Notes: generated from the letters alone by a model not told the origin. A stretch of 64,000 bases of DNA from Lactococcus paracarnosus (GCF_006770285.1 NZ_CP017195.1:682001-746000), one strand, 5' to 3'. Numbered from the stretch's first letter, positions 52,941-61,617 are shown. Numbers and translations: made by a program.

Positions 52941-54383
52941 ATGGATAAGTTTTTCAAACTTAAGGAAAACGGTACAACAGTCAGTCGTGAGATTGTGGCT
53001 GGTTTAACAACATTTTTTGCAATGAGCTATATCTTGTTTGTCAATCCTGCGATATTATCACAAACAGGGATGAACTATCAAGCAGTCTTTCTAGCAACGA
53101 TCATCGCATCAATCATCGGTACGTTAATCATGGGTCTTTTTGCTAATGTCCCCTATGCACAAGCACCAGGTATGGGCTTAAATGCCTTCTTTACCTTTAC
53201 GGTTGTCTTTGGCCTAGGCTATTCTTGGCAACAAGCGCTTGCCATGGTCTTCATCTGTGGTATCATTAATATCATTATTACGGTCACAAAAATCCGTAAA
53301 TTAATCATCAAATCAATTCCTGAAAGCTTGCAACATGCCATCGGTGGTGGTATTGGTGTCTTTATTGCCTATATCGGTATCAAATCAGCAGGCTTGCTAC
53401 ATTTTACAATCGATCCAGGGACTTATAAGGTCGTTGGTGAAGGTGCTGACAAAGGTAAGGCGACGATAGATGCCAGTGCCGCAGCGATTCCTGCCCTAGT
53501 TAACTTTAACAGCCCAGCGGTCCTAATCGCTATTGTTGGTATTGTTTTGACAGCTGTATTAGTTGTTAAAAACTTCAAAGGTGCGATTTTAATCTCGATC
53601 ATCACAACAACAATCTTAGCCATTATTTTTGGTGTAGTTGACCTTGGCTCAATCGACTTTAAGGCGAACTCTTTAGGCTCTGCAATCGGTCATCTTGGTG
53701 ATACCTTTGGTGCAGCCTTTGGTCACAAAGGGATGGGGACTTTGTTCTCTGACTCTTCTAAAATTCCACAAGTCTTGATGACGATTTTAGCCTTTTCATT
53801 ATCGGATACTTTTGACACGATCGGTACTTTCATCGGAACAGGACGTCGGACAGGCATTTTCTCTAAAGAAGATGAAAAATCTCTTGAGAATGGCTCTGGG
53901 TTTTCTTCGAAGATGGATAAAGCCTTGTTTGCGGATGCAGTAGCAACTTCTATCGGTGCGATATTTGGGACATCAAATACAACAACTTATGTGGAGTCTG
54001 CAGCAGGTATCGGAGCTGGCGGTCGTACTGGTTTGACATCAGTCGTTACAGCGATTTGTTTCCTTTTCTCATCTTTCTTACTGCCATTTATCTCAGTTGT
54101 CCCTAGTGCAGCAACAGCGCCAGTTTTAATCGTCGTTGGTGTGATGATGCTGGGCTCATTTAAAGAAGTGAATTGGTCAGACCTAGAAGAAGCAATCCCT
54201 GCTTTCTTCGCCTCAATCTTCATGGGCTTTGCCTACAGTATTTCATACGGTATCGCTGCTGGGTTTATCTTCTACACAATCATCAAAGTAGCTAAAGGTA
54301 AAGCAAAAGAAGTCAGTCCAGTTATCTGGGTTATCGATGTGTTATTCATTTTAAACTTTGTTATCTTAGCAACCATTCAATAA
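52941..54383 (+). CDS. NCS2 (AzgA/PbuG-type) purine permease
   Basis: A 480-residue transporter with about 12-14 membrane helices. The AzgA-type hallmarks are VSREIVAGLTTFFAMSYILF at the N-terminus, PGMGLNAFFTFTVV, SLSDTFDTIGTFIGTG and GTSNTTTYVESAAGIGAGGRTGL (the last split over residues about 348-370). This group imports hypoxanthine, guanine or adenine with protons. A PurR box controls it, in line with that substrate. GAGGAA precedes the start. I see no purine riboswitch in the leader. Confidence 0.93.
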   Translation: MDKFFKLKENGTTVSREIVAGLTTFFAMSYILFVNPAILSQTGMNYQAVFLATIIASIIGTLIMGLFANVPYAQAPGMGLNAFFTFTVVFGLGYSWQQALAMVFICGIINIIITVTKIRKLIIKSIPESLQHAIGGGIGVFIAYIGIKSAGLLHFTIDPGTYKVVGEGADKGKATIDASAAAIPALVNFNSPAVLIAIVGIVLTAVLVVKNFKGAILISIITTTILAIIFGVVDLGSIDFKANSLGSAIGHLGDTFGAAFGHKGMGTLFSDSSKIPQVLMTILAFSLSDTFDTIGTFIGTGRRTGIFSKEDEKSLENGSGFSSKMDKALFADAVATSIGAIFGTSNTTTYVESAAGIGAGGRTGLTSVVTAICFLFSSFLLPFISVVPSAATAPVLIVVGVMMLGSFKEVNWSDLEEAIPAFFASIFMGFAYSISYGIAAGFIFYTIIKVAKGKAKEVSPVIWVIDVLFILNFVILATIQ

Positions 54384-54393
54384 CAGACGATAA

Positions 54394-54438
54394 AAGAGCT
54401 ATTTTGTTTAACTTAGGTTAAGTAAAGTAGCTTTTTTT
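54394..54438 (+). terminator. Terminator after the purine permease gene
   Basis: Outer arms AAAGAGCTA and TAGCTTTTT with an inner TTTAACTTAGGTTAAG stem, then a long T run. Confidence 0.75.
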
Positions 54439-54535
54439 TATTTTGTAGCAGTCATTAGCCTGACTATCTTGGCTATCATGCTGCACTAGAAAAGGTGCTG
54501 AAAGCGACTTGATTTTGAAATCAGGTTAATCATGA

Positions 54536-54541
54536 TATAAT
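54536..54541 (+). promoter_or_regulatory. -10 element of the 39-aa protein/DUF4230 operon
   Basis: TATAAT preceded by TGA (extended -10); start expected near 54548. No clear -35 at the right spacing. Confidence 0.5.
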
Positions 54542-54578
54542 AGAGCGATTAGTTTTTTTTAGCATAAACGATAAGGTG

Positions 54579-54622
54579 CCTAGTCATCAGTGTCACTGTA
54601 TATCATGACACTGATGACTAGG
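54579..54622. repeat. Perfect 17-bp inverted repeat in the operon leader
   Basis: Arms CCTAGTCATCAGTGTCA (54579-54595) and TGACACTGATGACTAGG (54606-54622) are exactly complementary around a 10-base loop. It lies inside the predicted mRNA leader, about 9 bases before the ribosome site, and no T run follows, so it is not a terminator. It would form a very stable RNA hairpin; as DNA it could be a long operator. Confidence 0.75.
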
Positions 54623-54638
54623 ACAAGAAAGGACGAGG

Positions 54639-54758
54639 ATGAACAAGGGGATCTTAATTTTAGCAATCATATTAACAGTAGGACTAGGATTTCTGAATCC
54701 ATTACTTGCACTGATAGCAGCAGGCATTATTATATTTAAGGTAGTCAAAGGGGATTGA
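54639..54758 (+). CDS. 39-residue membrane protein
   Basis: A short frame beginning MNKGILILAIILTVGLGF and ending IIIFKVVKGD, almost entirely hydrophobic: one or two tight membrane helices with a charged residue at each end. GGACGAGG lies directly before the ATG, and the gene ends four bases before the next start codon, whose ribosome site (AAAGGGG) lies inside it. This spacing and the non-random hydrophobic pattern support a real gene. The family is not known to me. It probably works with the DUF4230 protein at the membrane. Confidence 0.65.
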   Translation: MNKGILILAIILTVGLGFLNPLLALIAAGIIIFKVVKGD

Positions 54759-54762
54759 ACAG

Positions 54763-55389
54763 ATGTTTTTATTAAAGGTTTTTAAAAAAATGTTAACGCT
54801 AAAGGTTGCCTTAGGCTGGTTAATTTTAGTGGCGGTTGGCTTCTTTGTGTTCTCAGTGATTAATGCGGGTGCTTATAAGCAGAAAGAGAATAAGCAATCA
54901 TATTCTTTGGTTAAATACATTAAACAAGCCAATGAGACCGTCTTTTTAAATGTTGGCGTACAATCAATTGAGACGAAGGCAAACAACACAACGATTCCTT
55001 GGACAAAAATCGGCATCCCACTTACTGAGAAAAAAGCAGTCATCATTCTGAATTTTGAGGCAAAGTTAGGGATCAAGAAAGCAGTTGACGTGGCTAAATT
55101 AAGTGAGAACAGCTATAAGATTACAGTACCAAAGTATGACGTGATTGGTATCGCTTTAGATAAAAAAGCGCCTTATCAACTATATGATGCGAGTGGTGAG
55201 TTGTTGAGCTACTCTACCTCTGATATTGATACAGGGGAATTGGTCACAAAAAAATTGTCTAATGCTAAGCAAAAAGACTATTTGAAACAGTATAAGGACC
55301 AGATGAACAATGCAGCAAAGGCCTATTATCAAGCCTTATTTAGCGCAATTGATAAAAATATTAGGTTAACTTTTGTCTTTGCAGAGTAA
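54763..55389 (+). CDS. DUF4230-family membrane-anchored protein
   Basis: A 208-residue protein with one N-terminal helix (about 13-35) and an extracytoplasmic or membrane-associated domain. Matching DUF4230 features are LNVGVQSIETKANNTTIPW, then KKAVIILNFEAKLGIKKAVD and KITVPKYDVIGI, with a helical C-terminus. Its function is unknown. It is the second gene of a unit whose leader carries the 17-bp inverted repeat. A terminator follows. Confidence 0.8.
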   Translation: MFLLKVFKKMLTLKVALGWLILVAVGFFVFSVINAGAYKQKENKQSYSLVKYIKQANETVFLNVGVQSIETKANNTTIPWTKIGIPLTEKKAVIILNFEAKLGIKKAVDVAKLSENSYKITVPKYDVIGIALDKKAPYQLYDASGELLSYSTSDIDTGELVTKKLSNAKQKDYLKQYKDQMNNAAKAYYQALFSAIDKNIRLTFVFAE

Positions 55390-55445
55390 GATATATCAGC
55401 ATGAGTTTAAGTGAATTTTCTAGTTTTTCTCATCAAATAGTAAGG

Positions 55446-55474
55446 CACTTGTAAACTTTTACAGGTGTTTTTTT
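55446..55474 (+). terminator. Terminator after the DUF4230 gene
   Basis: Arms CACTTGTAAA and TTTACAGGTG (one T-G pair) then seven Ts, immediately before the ispG -10 element. Confidence 0.75.
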
Positions 55475-55476
55475 GA

Positions 55477-55482
55477 TATAAT
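55477..55482 (+). promoter_or_regulatory. ispG -10 element
   Basis: TATAAT preceded by TGA (extended -10), three bases after the preceding terminator's T run; leader about 42 nt. Confidence 0.5.
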
Positions 55483-55530
55483 TTAATAGGTACGACTAGT
55501 AGTTGTCAAATAAAGAAAGTAGGTCGAGTT

Positions 55531-56664
55531 TTGACTTTAACACATAGAAGAAAAACGCGCGCTGTTATGGTAGGCAGTGGCGAGAACGCAGTTGTCATTG
55601 GTGGCCGTAACAAGGTCATCTTACAGTCCATGTGTACGACGAAAACACAGGATGTAGCAGCAACTGTCGAACAGATTCATCAGCTAGAGGAAAGTGGTTG
55701 CCAACTGGTACGGGTTGCTGTACCTGATATGGAAGCTGCACTAGCAATCAAAGAGATCAAAGCACAGATTAATATCCCTTTAGTGGCAGATATTCATTTT
55801 GATTACCGTCTGGCCTTGCAAGCGATTGAATCTGGTGTTGATAAAATACGGATTAATCCTGGTAATATTGGTCGTAAAGACCGTGTGGCAAAGGTTGTAG
55901 AAGCTTGTAAAGCACGCAATATTCCGATTCGTATTGGGGTTAATGCGGGGTCATTAGAAAAAAAATTCTTGCAAAAATATGGCTATCCAACAGCTCAAGG
56001 TATGTTGGAATCAGCGATTGAACATGTGGAAATACTCGAAGAGCTAGATTTTCATGATATTATTATCTCTATGAAAGCATCAAATGTGGAATTAGCATTA
56101 GAAGCTTATCGATTAGCAGCAGAGCGCTTTGACTATCCGCTTCATCTTGGGATTACAGAAGCAGGTCCCTTGTTCTCTGGTTCCGTAAAATCAGCAGCAG
56201 GCATGGGGGCATTGCTCTCGTTAGGTATTGGTGATACCATGCGTATTTCATTATCTGCTGATCCGCGTGAGGAAATCAAAGTCGGTCGTGAAGTTTTGAA
56301 ATCATTTGGTTTGATCGATAATGCAGCGACCCTTGTGTCATGTCCGACCTGTGGTCGTATCGAAATTGATTTGATCCCCATAGCAGAAGAGTTAGAAGCC
56401 TATATCGACAATATTAAAGCACCGATAACTGTTGCTATCCTGGGCTGTGGTGTAAATGGTCCTGGTGAAGCACGTGAGGCAGATATTGGTCTTGCAGGTG
56501 GTGCTGGTAAAGGTATGCTCTTTAAAAAAGGTAAAATCATCAAAACAGTAGATGAAGCTGTCATGCTGACTGAGTTTAAAGCAGAGATAGATGCCATGTA
56601 CAAACTGTTCCAAGAAACAGGTAAGCTGCATCTAGATGAAGATTCTGAGACTGATGAAGCTTAG
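55531..56664 (+). CDS. ispG: 4-hydroxy-3-methylbut-2-enyl diphosphate synthase
   Basis: A 377-residue IspG (GcpE), the penultimate enzyme of the MEP isoprenoid pathway, which reductively opens MEcPP to HMBPP. The TIM-barrel blocks [33 protein letters not shown] and [10 protein letters not shown] are clear. The [4Fe-4S] ligands are Cys271 and Cys274 (CPTCGR), Cys306 and Glu313 (CGVNGPGE). I chose the TTG at 55531 because AAAGTAGG lies upstream and the protein then begins in the usual place. Streptococci and L. lactis are generally known for the mevalonate route, so this gene is notable. No other MEP gene lies in the window. Confidence 0.95.
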   Translation: MTLTHRRKTRAVMVGSGENAVVIGGRNKVILQSMCTTKTQDVAATVEQIHQLEESGCQLVRVAVPDMEAALAIKEIKAQINIPLVADIHFDYRLALQAIESGVDKIRINPGNIGRKDRVAKVVEACKARNIPIRIGVNAGSLEKKFLQKYGYPTAQGMLESAIEHVEILEELDFHDIIISMKASNVELALEAYRLAAERFDYPLHLGITEAGPLFSGSVKSAAGMGALLSLGIGDTMRISLSADPREEIKVGREVLKSFGLIDNAATLVSCPTCGRIEIDLIPIAEELEAYIDNIKAPITVAILGCGVNGPGEAREADIGLAGGAGKGMLFKKGKIIKTVDEAVMLTEFKAEIDAMYKLFQETGKLHLDEDSETDEA

Positions 56665-56686
56665 GAAAGAAGCGGGTAAGTAGCGC

Positions 56687-57718
56687 GTGTCAATTTTATT
56701 GTATCTATTTGGAATAAGTACGACAATCACACTAATTACTGGATTTTTATATGTTAGACAACTTAAAACGGAGTTACGTACTTTAAAAACGGGCTCACGT
56801 TTTATTTTGTTGCTCATGATGTTAGTGGTGACGCTTAACCTGTTATTTATGAACTTGAGATGGGATACTGTATTAATCATCGAGGCTATCTTAGGTTTGA
56901 TTCTATTGTTAGTTGGCGGGATTATTTTATTTATCTTTCTGATTGTTGAAAGTATCAAAGTATGGCGTTTGGAAAGTCATAGTTTAGGGAACTTACTCCT
57001 GCCTTTATCAGTAATTGCTTATTTTGTAGTAGGTAAACTGACAGATGCCTTAGTTGTCCTGCCAGAAAAATATGATTGGCTCAAATATATCAGCGTCTTT
57101 TATGGGTTGTTTTTACCATTCATCATCTGGCAATTTTTGGTTTTTTTAGTGTCTAGTCTAATTTATGCCAAGAAAGCGACATTAAAAAGCAAAAATAAAC
57201 AGTATTTTGTCGTACTAGGTGCTGGCTTAGTAAATGGCGATCAGGTTGGTAAATTATTGGCTGCTCGGATTGAAAAAGCAGTCAAGTTAGCGCAAGCAGA
57301 AACGATCATCATTTTTTCTGGAGGACAAGGGGGTGATGAGAAATTATCAGAAGCAAGCGCCATGCAAGCCTATGCGGTATCAAAATTGCACTTTCCAAAA
57401 CATCGGACGCTGTTAGAAGATAAAAGTAGAACCACATATGAAAATCTCGTCTTCTCATCGGCACTAATCCAGGAGAGACCCTTTTCTTTCTTTACTTCTG
57501 ATTATCATGTCTTACGTGCAGCTATCTTTGCTAAAACGTTAGGGCTAGATGCACAAGGATATGGTGGGAAAACAGCCCTTTATTATCGCATTCCTGCCTT
57601 TATCAGGGAATTCATCGCCATCATTAATACGAAAAAAAAGCTATATGCCATCCTGATTTTCCTAATGCTTATCTTACCTATGAGTTTACTCCTTATTATG
57701 AGTAAGTTGATTAACTGA
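56687..57718 (+). CDS. YdcF-family (DUF218) membrane protein
   Basis: A 343-residue protein: five N-terminal membrane helices (about 1-165), a DUF218/ElyC-SanA-YdcF domain (about 175-310) and a C-terminal helix (about 320-340). The domain has YFVVLGAGLVNGDQVGKLLAAR, IIIFSGGQGGDEKLSEASAM, EDKSRTTYENLVFS and TSDYHVLRAAIFAK (each split at domain strands). Such proteins are linked to envelope polymer integrity and vancomycin sensitivity in relatives. It begins with GTG, 22 bases after ispG, with only a weak ribosome site, and is probably co-transcribed with ispG. Confidence 0.88.
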   Translation: MSILLYLFGISTTITLITGFLYVRQLKTELRTLKTGSRFILLLMMLVVTLNLLFMNLRWDTVLIIEAILGLILLLVGGIILFIFLIVESIKVWRLESHSLGNLLLPLSVIAYFVVGKLTDALVVLPEKYDWLKYISVFYGLFLPFIIWQFLVFLVSSLIYAKKATLKSKNKQYFVVLGAGLVNGDQVGKLLAARIEKAVKLAQAETIIIFSGGQGGDEKLSEASAMQAYAVSKLHFPKHRTLLEDKSRTTYENLVFSSALIQERPFSFFTSDYHVLRAAIFAKTLGLDAQGYGGKTALYYRIPAFIREFIAIINTKKKLYAILIFLMLILPMSLLLIMSKLIN

Positions 57719-57764
57719 TGCGTTAGGAAAAAATGATGTTACTTGTTGTTTATTATCGTTATAG

Positions 57765-57787
57765 AAGAGTCTAAGGACTCTTTTTTG
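57765..57787 (+). terminator. Terminator after the ispG-YdcF unit
   Basis: Stem AAGAGTC/GACTCTT with a short loop and a T run. Confidence 0.75.
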
Positions 57788-57940
57788 TTTTTAATCAGCA
57801 GTTAAAACCGACGATTTTTGGCTATGATCAGCTATTCATGCTTGGCCATTAACGTCGTAGTACAGTAATACCCTAATCAAATAAGCAAAGGTGTGTGGCT
57901 AAACGAACAGATAGCTTGAAAAAAGACACAGGATGCTATA

Positions 57941-57953
57941 AAAACCGAACAAT
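57941..57953. promoter_or_regulatory. PurR box before purF
   Basis: AAAACCGAACAAT matches the lactococcal PurBox AWWWCCGAACWWT at all 13 positions. It lies about 76 bp before the predicted transcript start near 58024. Confidence 0.85.
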
Positions 57954-58011
57954 AGCTACTTGTTATTACTAAAAGTAGTGGAATTTACTATTTTTCACCA
58001 AATGATAAGTG

Positions 58012-58017
58012 TAGAAT
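58012..58017 (+). promoter_or_regulatory. purF -10 element
   Basis: TAGAAT with no good -35 at 16-18 bases upstream, as expected for a promoter activated by PurR bound at the box 60 bp further upstream. Confidence 0.55.
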
Positions 58018-58104
58018 AAGATACATGAGATATTTCTAAAGCTTGGATTGACCCAGTCAAAAAAAGTACCCTGAAGTGCCAGAAAATTAAAAGAATGGTG
58101 TAAA

Positions 58105-59532
58105 ATGACTTACGAAGTAAAATCACTTAATGAAGAATGTGGCTTATTTGGTGTATGGGGCCACCCTGATGCAGCAAAACTGACTTATTTTGGCTTGCAT
58201 GCCTTACAGCATAGAGGGCAAGAAGGTGCAGGTATTATCGCGAATAATAACGGCCATCTTAAAGGGCATCGAGATTTGGGGCTGCTTTCAGACGTGTTCA
58301 AGGATGAGAAAAACTTTGACCGTTTAGCAGGCAATGCAGCGATTGGGCATGTCCGCTATGCGACAGCAGGTTCTGCCTCTATCGATAATGTACAGCCCTT
58401 TCTATTTAATTTCCATGATGCGCAGTTAGGCCTTTGTCATAACGGTAATCTCACAAATACACGGACTTTAAAGCGAGACTTGGAATCAAAAGGGGCTATT
58501 TTTCACAGTAACTCTGATACTGAAATCTTGATGCATTTAATTCGTCGTGGCTTGTCCCCTAATCTGATGGATAATGTCAAGTCAGCGCTTAACACAGTTA
58601 AGGGAGGATTTGCTTATCTACTCATTACTGAGGATAAAATAATTGCTGCACTTGATCCAAATGGCTTTCGACCACTCGCTATCGGAAAGTTAGCTAACGG
58701 GGCTTATGTCATTGCCAGTGAAACATGTGGCTTGGATGTCGTTGGTGCGACATTTGTGCAAGACGTTTTGCCAGGTCAAGTTGTGACGATCGATGATGCT
58801 GGTGTCCATATCGACACCTACACAAATGAAGTTGATCTTAAAATTTGTAGCATGGAATTTATTTATTTTGCCCGACCTGATAGTAATATCTATGGGGTGA
58901 ATGTTCACACTGCCCGCAAAAATATGGGCAGGTTACTTGCCAAAGAGAATCCCCATATCGAAGCAGATATCGTCGTGGGTGTGCCTAACTCGTCATTATC
59001 AGCGGCGTCAGGTTTTGCTGAAGAATCAGGCTTGCCATATGAGATGGGCCTGGTCAAAAACCAATATATCCAACGCACCTTTATTCAGCCAACTCAAGAA
59101 CTCCGTGAGCAAGGGGTTCGGATGAAGTTATCAGGTGTTCGTAGTGTTGTCGAAGGTAAACGCGTGGTCATGGTAGATGATTCAATCGTTAGGGGAACAA
59201 CATCGAAACGAATCGTTGCCTTACTTAAAGCAGCAGGGGCAGCAGAAGTCCATGTTGTGATTGCGAGTCCACCGCTTGCCTATCCTTGTTTCTACGGGAT
59301 TGATATTCAAACACGTCAAGAGTTAATCGCTGCCAATCATTCCGTATCAGAGATCAATGAGATTATAGGGTCAGATACCCTACATTTCTTGTCAATAGAC
59401 GGTCTTAAAGCTGGTATTGGCTTAGGGGATCAAATTTGTACCTCTTACTTTGATGGGATTTTCCCAACCCCTCTCTATGATTATGAACATGACTATAATC
59501 TTGGCTTAAAAGAAAAAGTGTCCTTCTATTAA
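58105..59532 (+). CDS. purF: Amidophosphoribosyltransferase
   Basis: A 475-residue enzyme for the first committed step of purine synthesis, PRPP plus glutamine to phosphoribosylamine. An 11-residue propeptide precedes the nucleophile Cys12 in EECGLFGVWG. The glutaminase domain (HALQHRGQEGAGI, HVRYATAG, CHNGNL) is followed by the phosphoribosyltransferase domain with the PRPP loop VVMVDDSIVRGTTSK (Asp358, Asp359). It stands alone here under a PurR box, not inside a longer pur operon. The ribosome site is weak. Unlike many Bacillus PurF proteins, cysteine ligands for a [4Fe-4S] cluster are not obvious to me at the C-terminus. Confidence 0.97.
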   Translation: MTYEVKSLNEECGLFGVWGHPDAAKLTYFGLHALQHRGQEGAGIIANNNGHLKGHRDLGLLSDVFKDEKNFDRLAGNAAIGHVRYATAGSASIDNVQPFLFNFHDAQLGLCHNGNLTNTRTLKRDLESKGAIFHSNSDTEILMHLIRRGLSPNLMDNVKSALNTVKGGFAYLLITEDKIIAALDPNGFRPLAIGKLANGAYVIASETCGLDVVGATFVQDVLPGQVVTIDDAGVHIDTYTNEVDLKICSMEFIYFARPDSNIYGVNVHTARKNMGRLLAKENPHIEADIVVGVPNSSLSAASGFAEESGLPYEMGLVKNQYIQRTFIQPTQELREQGVRMKLSGVRSVVEGKRVVMVDDSIVRGTTSKRIVALLKAAGAAEVHVVIASPPLAYPCFYGIDIQTRQELIAANHSVSEINEIIGSDTLHFLSIDGLKAGIGLGDQICTSYFDGIFPTPLYDYEHDYNLGLKEKVSFY

Positions 59533-59554
59533 GCAAGCGCGCAACTAAATATAT

Positions 59555-59597
59555 AAAAAGACAGGATCATCACAAACGAGGATGCGCCTGTCTTTTT
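59555..59597 (+). terminator. Terminator after purF
   Basis: Arms AAAAAGACAGG and CCTGTCTTTTT are perfect, with an inner GATCATC/GAGGAT partial stem. Confidence 0.85.
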
Positions 59598-59697
59598 CTA
59601 TTGTTAGGCGTCAGCAGATAAAAAACTTGATTGGATTGGCTATCATATCAGCTGTAAGTCAAGCTAGCTCACTTTGACTGAGCAAGAAAGCTCAGTA

Positions 59698-59714
59698 TGC
59701 TATAATAAACTATG
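59698..59714 (+). promoter_or_regulatory. Extended -10 element abutting the exporter gene start
   Basis: TGC-TATAAT (59698-59706), five bases, then ATG. A TTGACT at 59674 is 21 bases before the -10, too far for a standard promoter. No Shine-Dalgarno is present. Confidence 0.55.
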
Positions 59715-60695
59715 ATAATTTTTCCTAAAGGATTTAAGATAGGTGCTAGGACGGTTAAAACAGTTATTGCAGCCAGCTTAGCGATGTTTATAGCAGATCT
59801 AATTGGCTTAGAATATGCGACGGCAGCAGGTGTTATCGCCATTTTGAGTGTCGGTAATACAAAGAAATCAACGTTTAAGAGCGGTAAAAATCGTCTCTTG
59901 AATTTTTTATTTGCCATGGTACTGTCGACGATACTGTTTAATCTACTCGGTCATCACGTCCTTATCTTTGCCCTTTTTTTGCTATTTTTTATTCCTTGTT
60001 CCGCATCTTGGGGCATGTCTGAGGGTATCGCACCAAATGCTGTTTTGGTGACGCACTTATTGGTTGCACCTCATATCACTACATCACTTTTGTTAAATGA
60101 ATTTTTGCTGAACTTTATCGCCATATCGCTTGCTTTTATCGTCAACTGGAAGATGCCTAATTTTCAAGATGAGCTGACAGCACGAGAAAAGCGCGTCGAG
60201 CACCATTTTCGGGATCTCTTTAAGCGCTTAAGTTTTATCATGGATAAAAAAATAGAGCAGACACATTTTTTACATAAGGTCGAAGATCTAGAGCGCTATA
60301 TCTTGGATAGTTTGGTGATCGCTAGAAGACATATGGATAATCAACTGAGTGGGAATACCAGTGGTAGCTATGATTATTTGACCATGAGAGCGACACAGGT
60401 TGAACTCTTTCGGGAAATAACTGAGATTTTGATTCAGATTGATATGACCGGTCAAGACCAACAGTTTCAATCACTAGAACAGCTGTTTAAAGCCATTAGT
60501 GAAACCTATGCGCGGGATAATAATGGCAAGGCATTGATGGCACAAACTGAAGAGATATTAATGCACTATCGTGCCAGCGAGCTACCAAAAACAAGGGAAG
60601 AATTTGAAGTCCGTGCTAGGCTATTCCAAATACTCCAGTTAATTCAGACATTTATCCAAATCAAACATGATTATGTAATAGAAAGTAGAGCTTAA
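59712..60695 (+). CDS. Aromatic acid exporter family protein (ArAE_1/DUF939)
   Basis: A 327-residue protein. The N-terminal half (about 10-148) has five or six membrane helices beginning KIGARTVKTVIAASLAMFIA and including AAGVIAILSVGNTKKSTFKSG; the C-terminal half is a cytosolic helical domain (NFQDELTAREKRVEHHFRDL, then RHMDNQLSG). This is the half-size FUSC-like exporter family of Firmicutes, with no proven substrate. The next gene starts five bases after its stop, so the two form an operon. The start codon follows a TATAAT element at five bases. Confidence 0.88.
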   Translation: MIIFPKGFKIGARTVKTVIAASLAMFIADLIGLEYATAAGVIAILSVGNTKKSTFKSGKNRLLNFLFAMVLSTILFNLLGHHVLIFALFLLFFIPCSASWGMSEGIAPNAVLVTHLLVAPHITTSLLLNEFLLNFIAISLAFIVNWKMPNFQDELTAREKRVEHHFRDLFKRLSFIMDKKIEQTHFLHKVEDLERYILDSLVIARRHMDNQLSGNTSGSYDYLTMRATQVELFREITEILIQIDMTGQDQQFQSLEQLFKAISETYARDNNGKALMAQTEEILMHYRASELPKTREEFEVRARLFQILQLIQTFIQIKHDYVIESRA

Positions 60696-60699
60696 GATA

Positions 60700-61617
60700 A
60701 TGACCAAAAAACAACTTGAGTCTAGCTTCTTATTAGGCTTAACAGCCTTCATTTGGGGGATTGCCTTTGTTGCACAGAAATCAGGTGCGCGTGATGTAGG
60801 TCCGCTCACCTTTAGCGCAAGCCGTTACTTTTTGGGTGCCTTCGCCATTTTACCGTGTGCCTTTTTTTTCAGTGAGAAAAAGATGACATCTGCAAAACGA
60901 CGCCTATCTTTATTAGCCGGTAGTCTTTGTGGTGCCCTGTTATTTGTTGCAAGCTTCTTACAGCAGATCGGTATCCAACAGACAACAGTCGGTAAGGCAG
61001 GCTTTATCACAACGCTTTATATCATCATCATTCCTTTGATTGGCTTGCTATTTAAGCAACAAGTTGCCAAGCACGTCTGGTTTAGTGCCATGCTAGCCCT
61101 AGTTGGCATGTATCTACTTTGTTTGACTGATGGTAGATTTAGCATACAATCTGGTGATGTCTATGTCTTTTTTTGTGCGATTGGCTTTGCCTGTCAAATT
61201 CTGATTATCGATTATTTTCTACCCAAAGTAGATCCTATTTATTTTGCCATTACGCAGTTTTTTGTAGCGGGTCTGATCGCACTGATTTTCCTGCCTTTCT
61301 TTGAGCCATTAGATTTGTCAGGCATCATGTCAGCTAAAGTCTCTATTCTATACGCTGGTGTCATCTCAGCTGGTATCGGCTATACCATGCAAATCATCGC
61401 GCAAAAACACGTACAACCAGTACTTGCCTCTATGATTATGAGTCTAGAAGCTGTGCTCTCACTACTGGCAGGATTTATGATCTTAGGAGACCGATTATCT
61501 ATCCGAGAACTATTGGGCTGTCTTATCGTATTTGTGGCCATTATCTTTGCCCAATTACCGCTCGACAAAATGAAGCAAAAAATAGGTAAGCGCAATTTGG
61601 CAGGTCGATTTGACTAG
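60700..61617 (+). CDS. EamA/DMT-superfamily permease
   Basis: A 305-residue transporter with ten membrane helices arranged as two EamA repeats (about 8-142 and 152-288). Typical blocks are GLTAFIWGIAFVAQKSG, GALLFVASFLQQIGIQ, GKAGFITTLYIIIIPLIG and GIGYTMQIIAQKHVQP. The family exports amino acids and other metabolites; the substrate here is not predictable. It follows the ArAE_1 gene by four bases and ends in a strong terminator. Confidence 0.92.
   Translation: MTKKQLESSFLLGLTAFIWGIAFVAQKSGARDVGPLTFSASRYFLGAFAILPCAFFFSEKKMTSAKRRLSLLAGSLCGALLFVASFLQQIGIQQTTVGKAGFITTLYIIIIPLIGLLFKQQVAKHVWFSAMLALVGMYLLCLTDGRFSIQSGDVYVFFCAIGFACQILIIDYFLPKVDPIYFAITQFFVAGLIALIFLPFFEPLDLSGIMSAKVSILYAGVISAGIGYTMQIIAQKHVQPVLASMIMSLEAVLSLLAGFMILGDRLSIRELLGCLIVFVAIIFAQLPLDKMKQKIGKRNLAGRFD

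Larger units (their letters stand above)
57719..58104. other. Regulatory region before purF
   Basis: Holds the terminator of the preceding unit (57765-57787), the PurR box (57941-57953), and a -10 element (58012-58017). The stretch 57790-57930 shows nothing else that I recognise. Confidence 0.55.
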
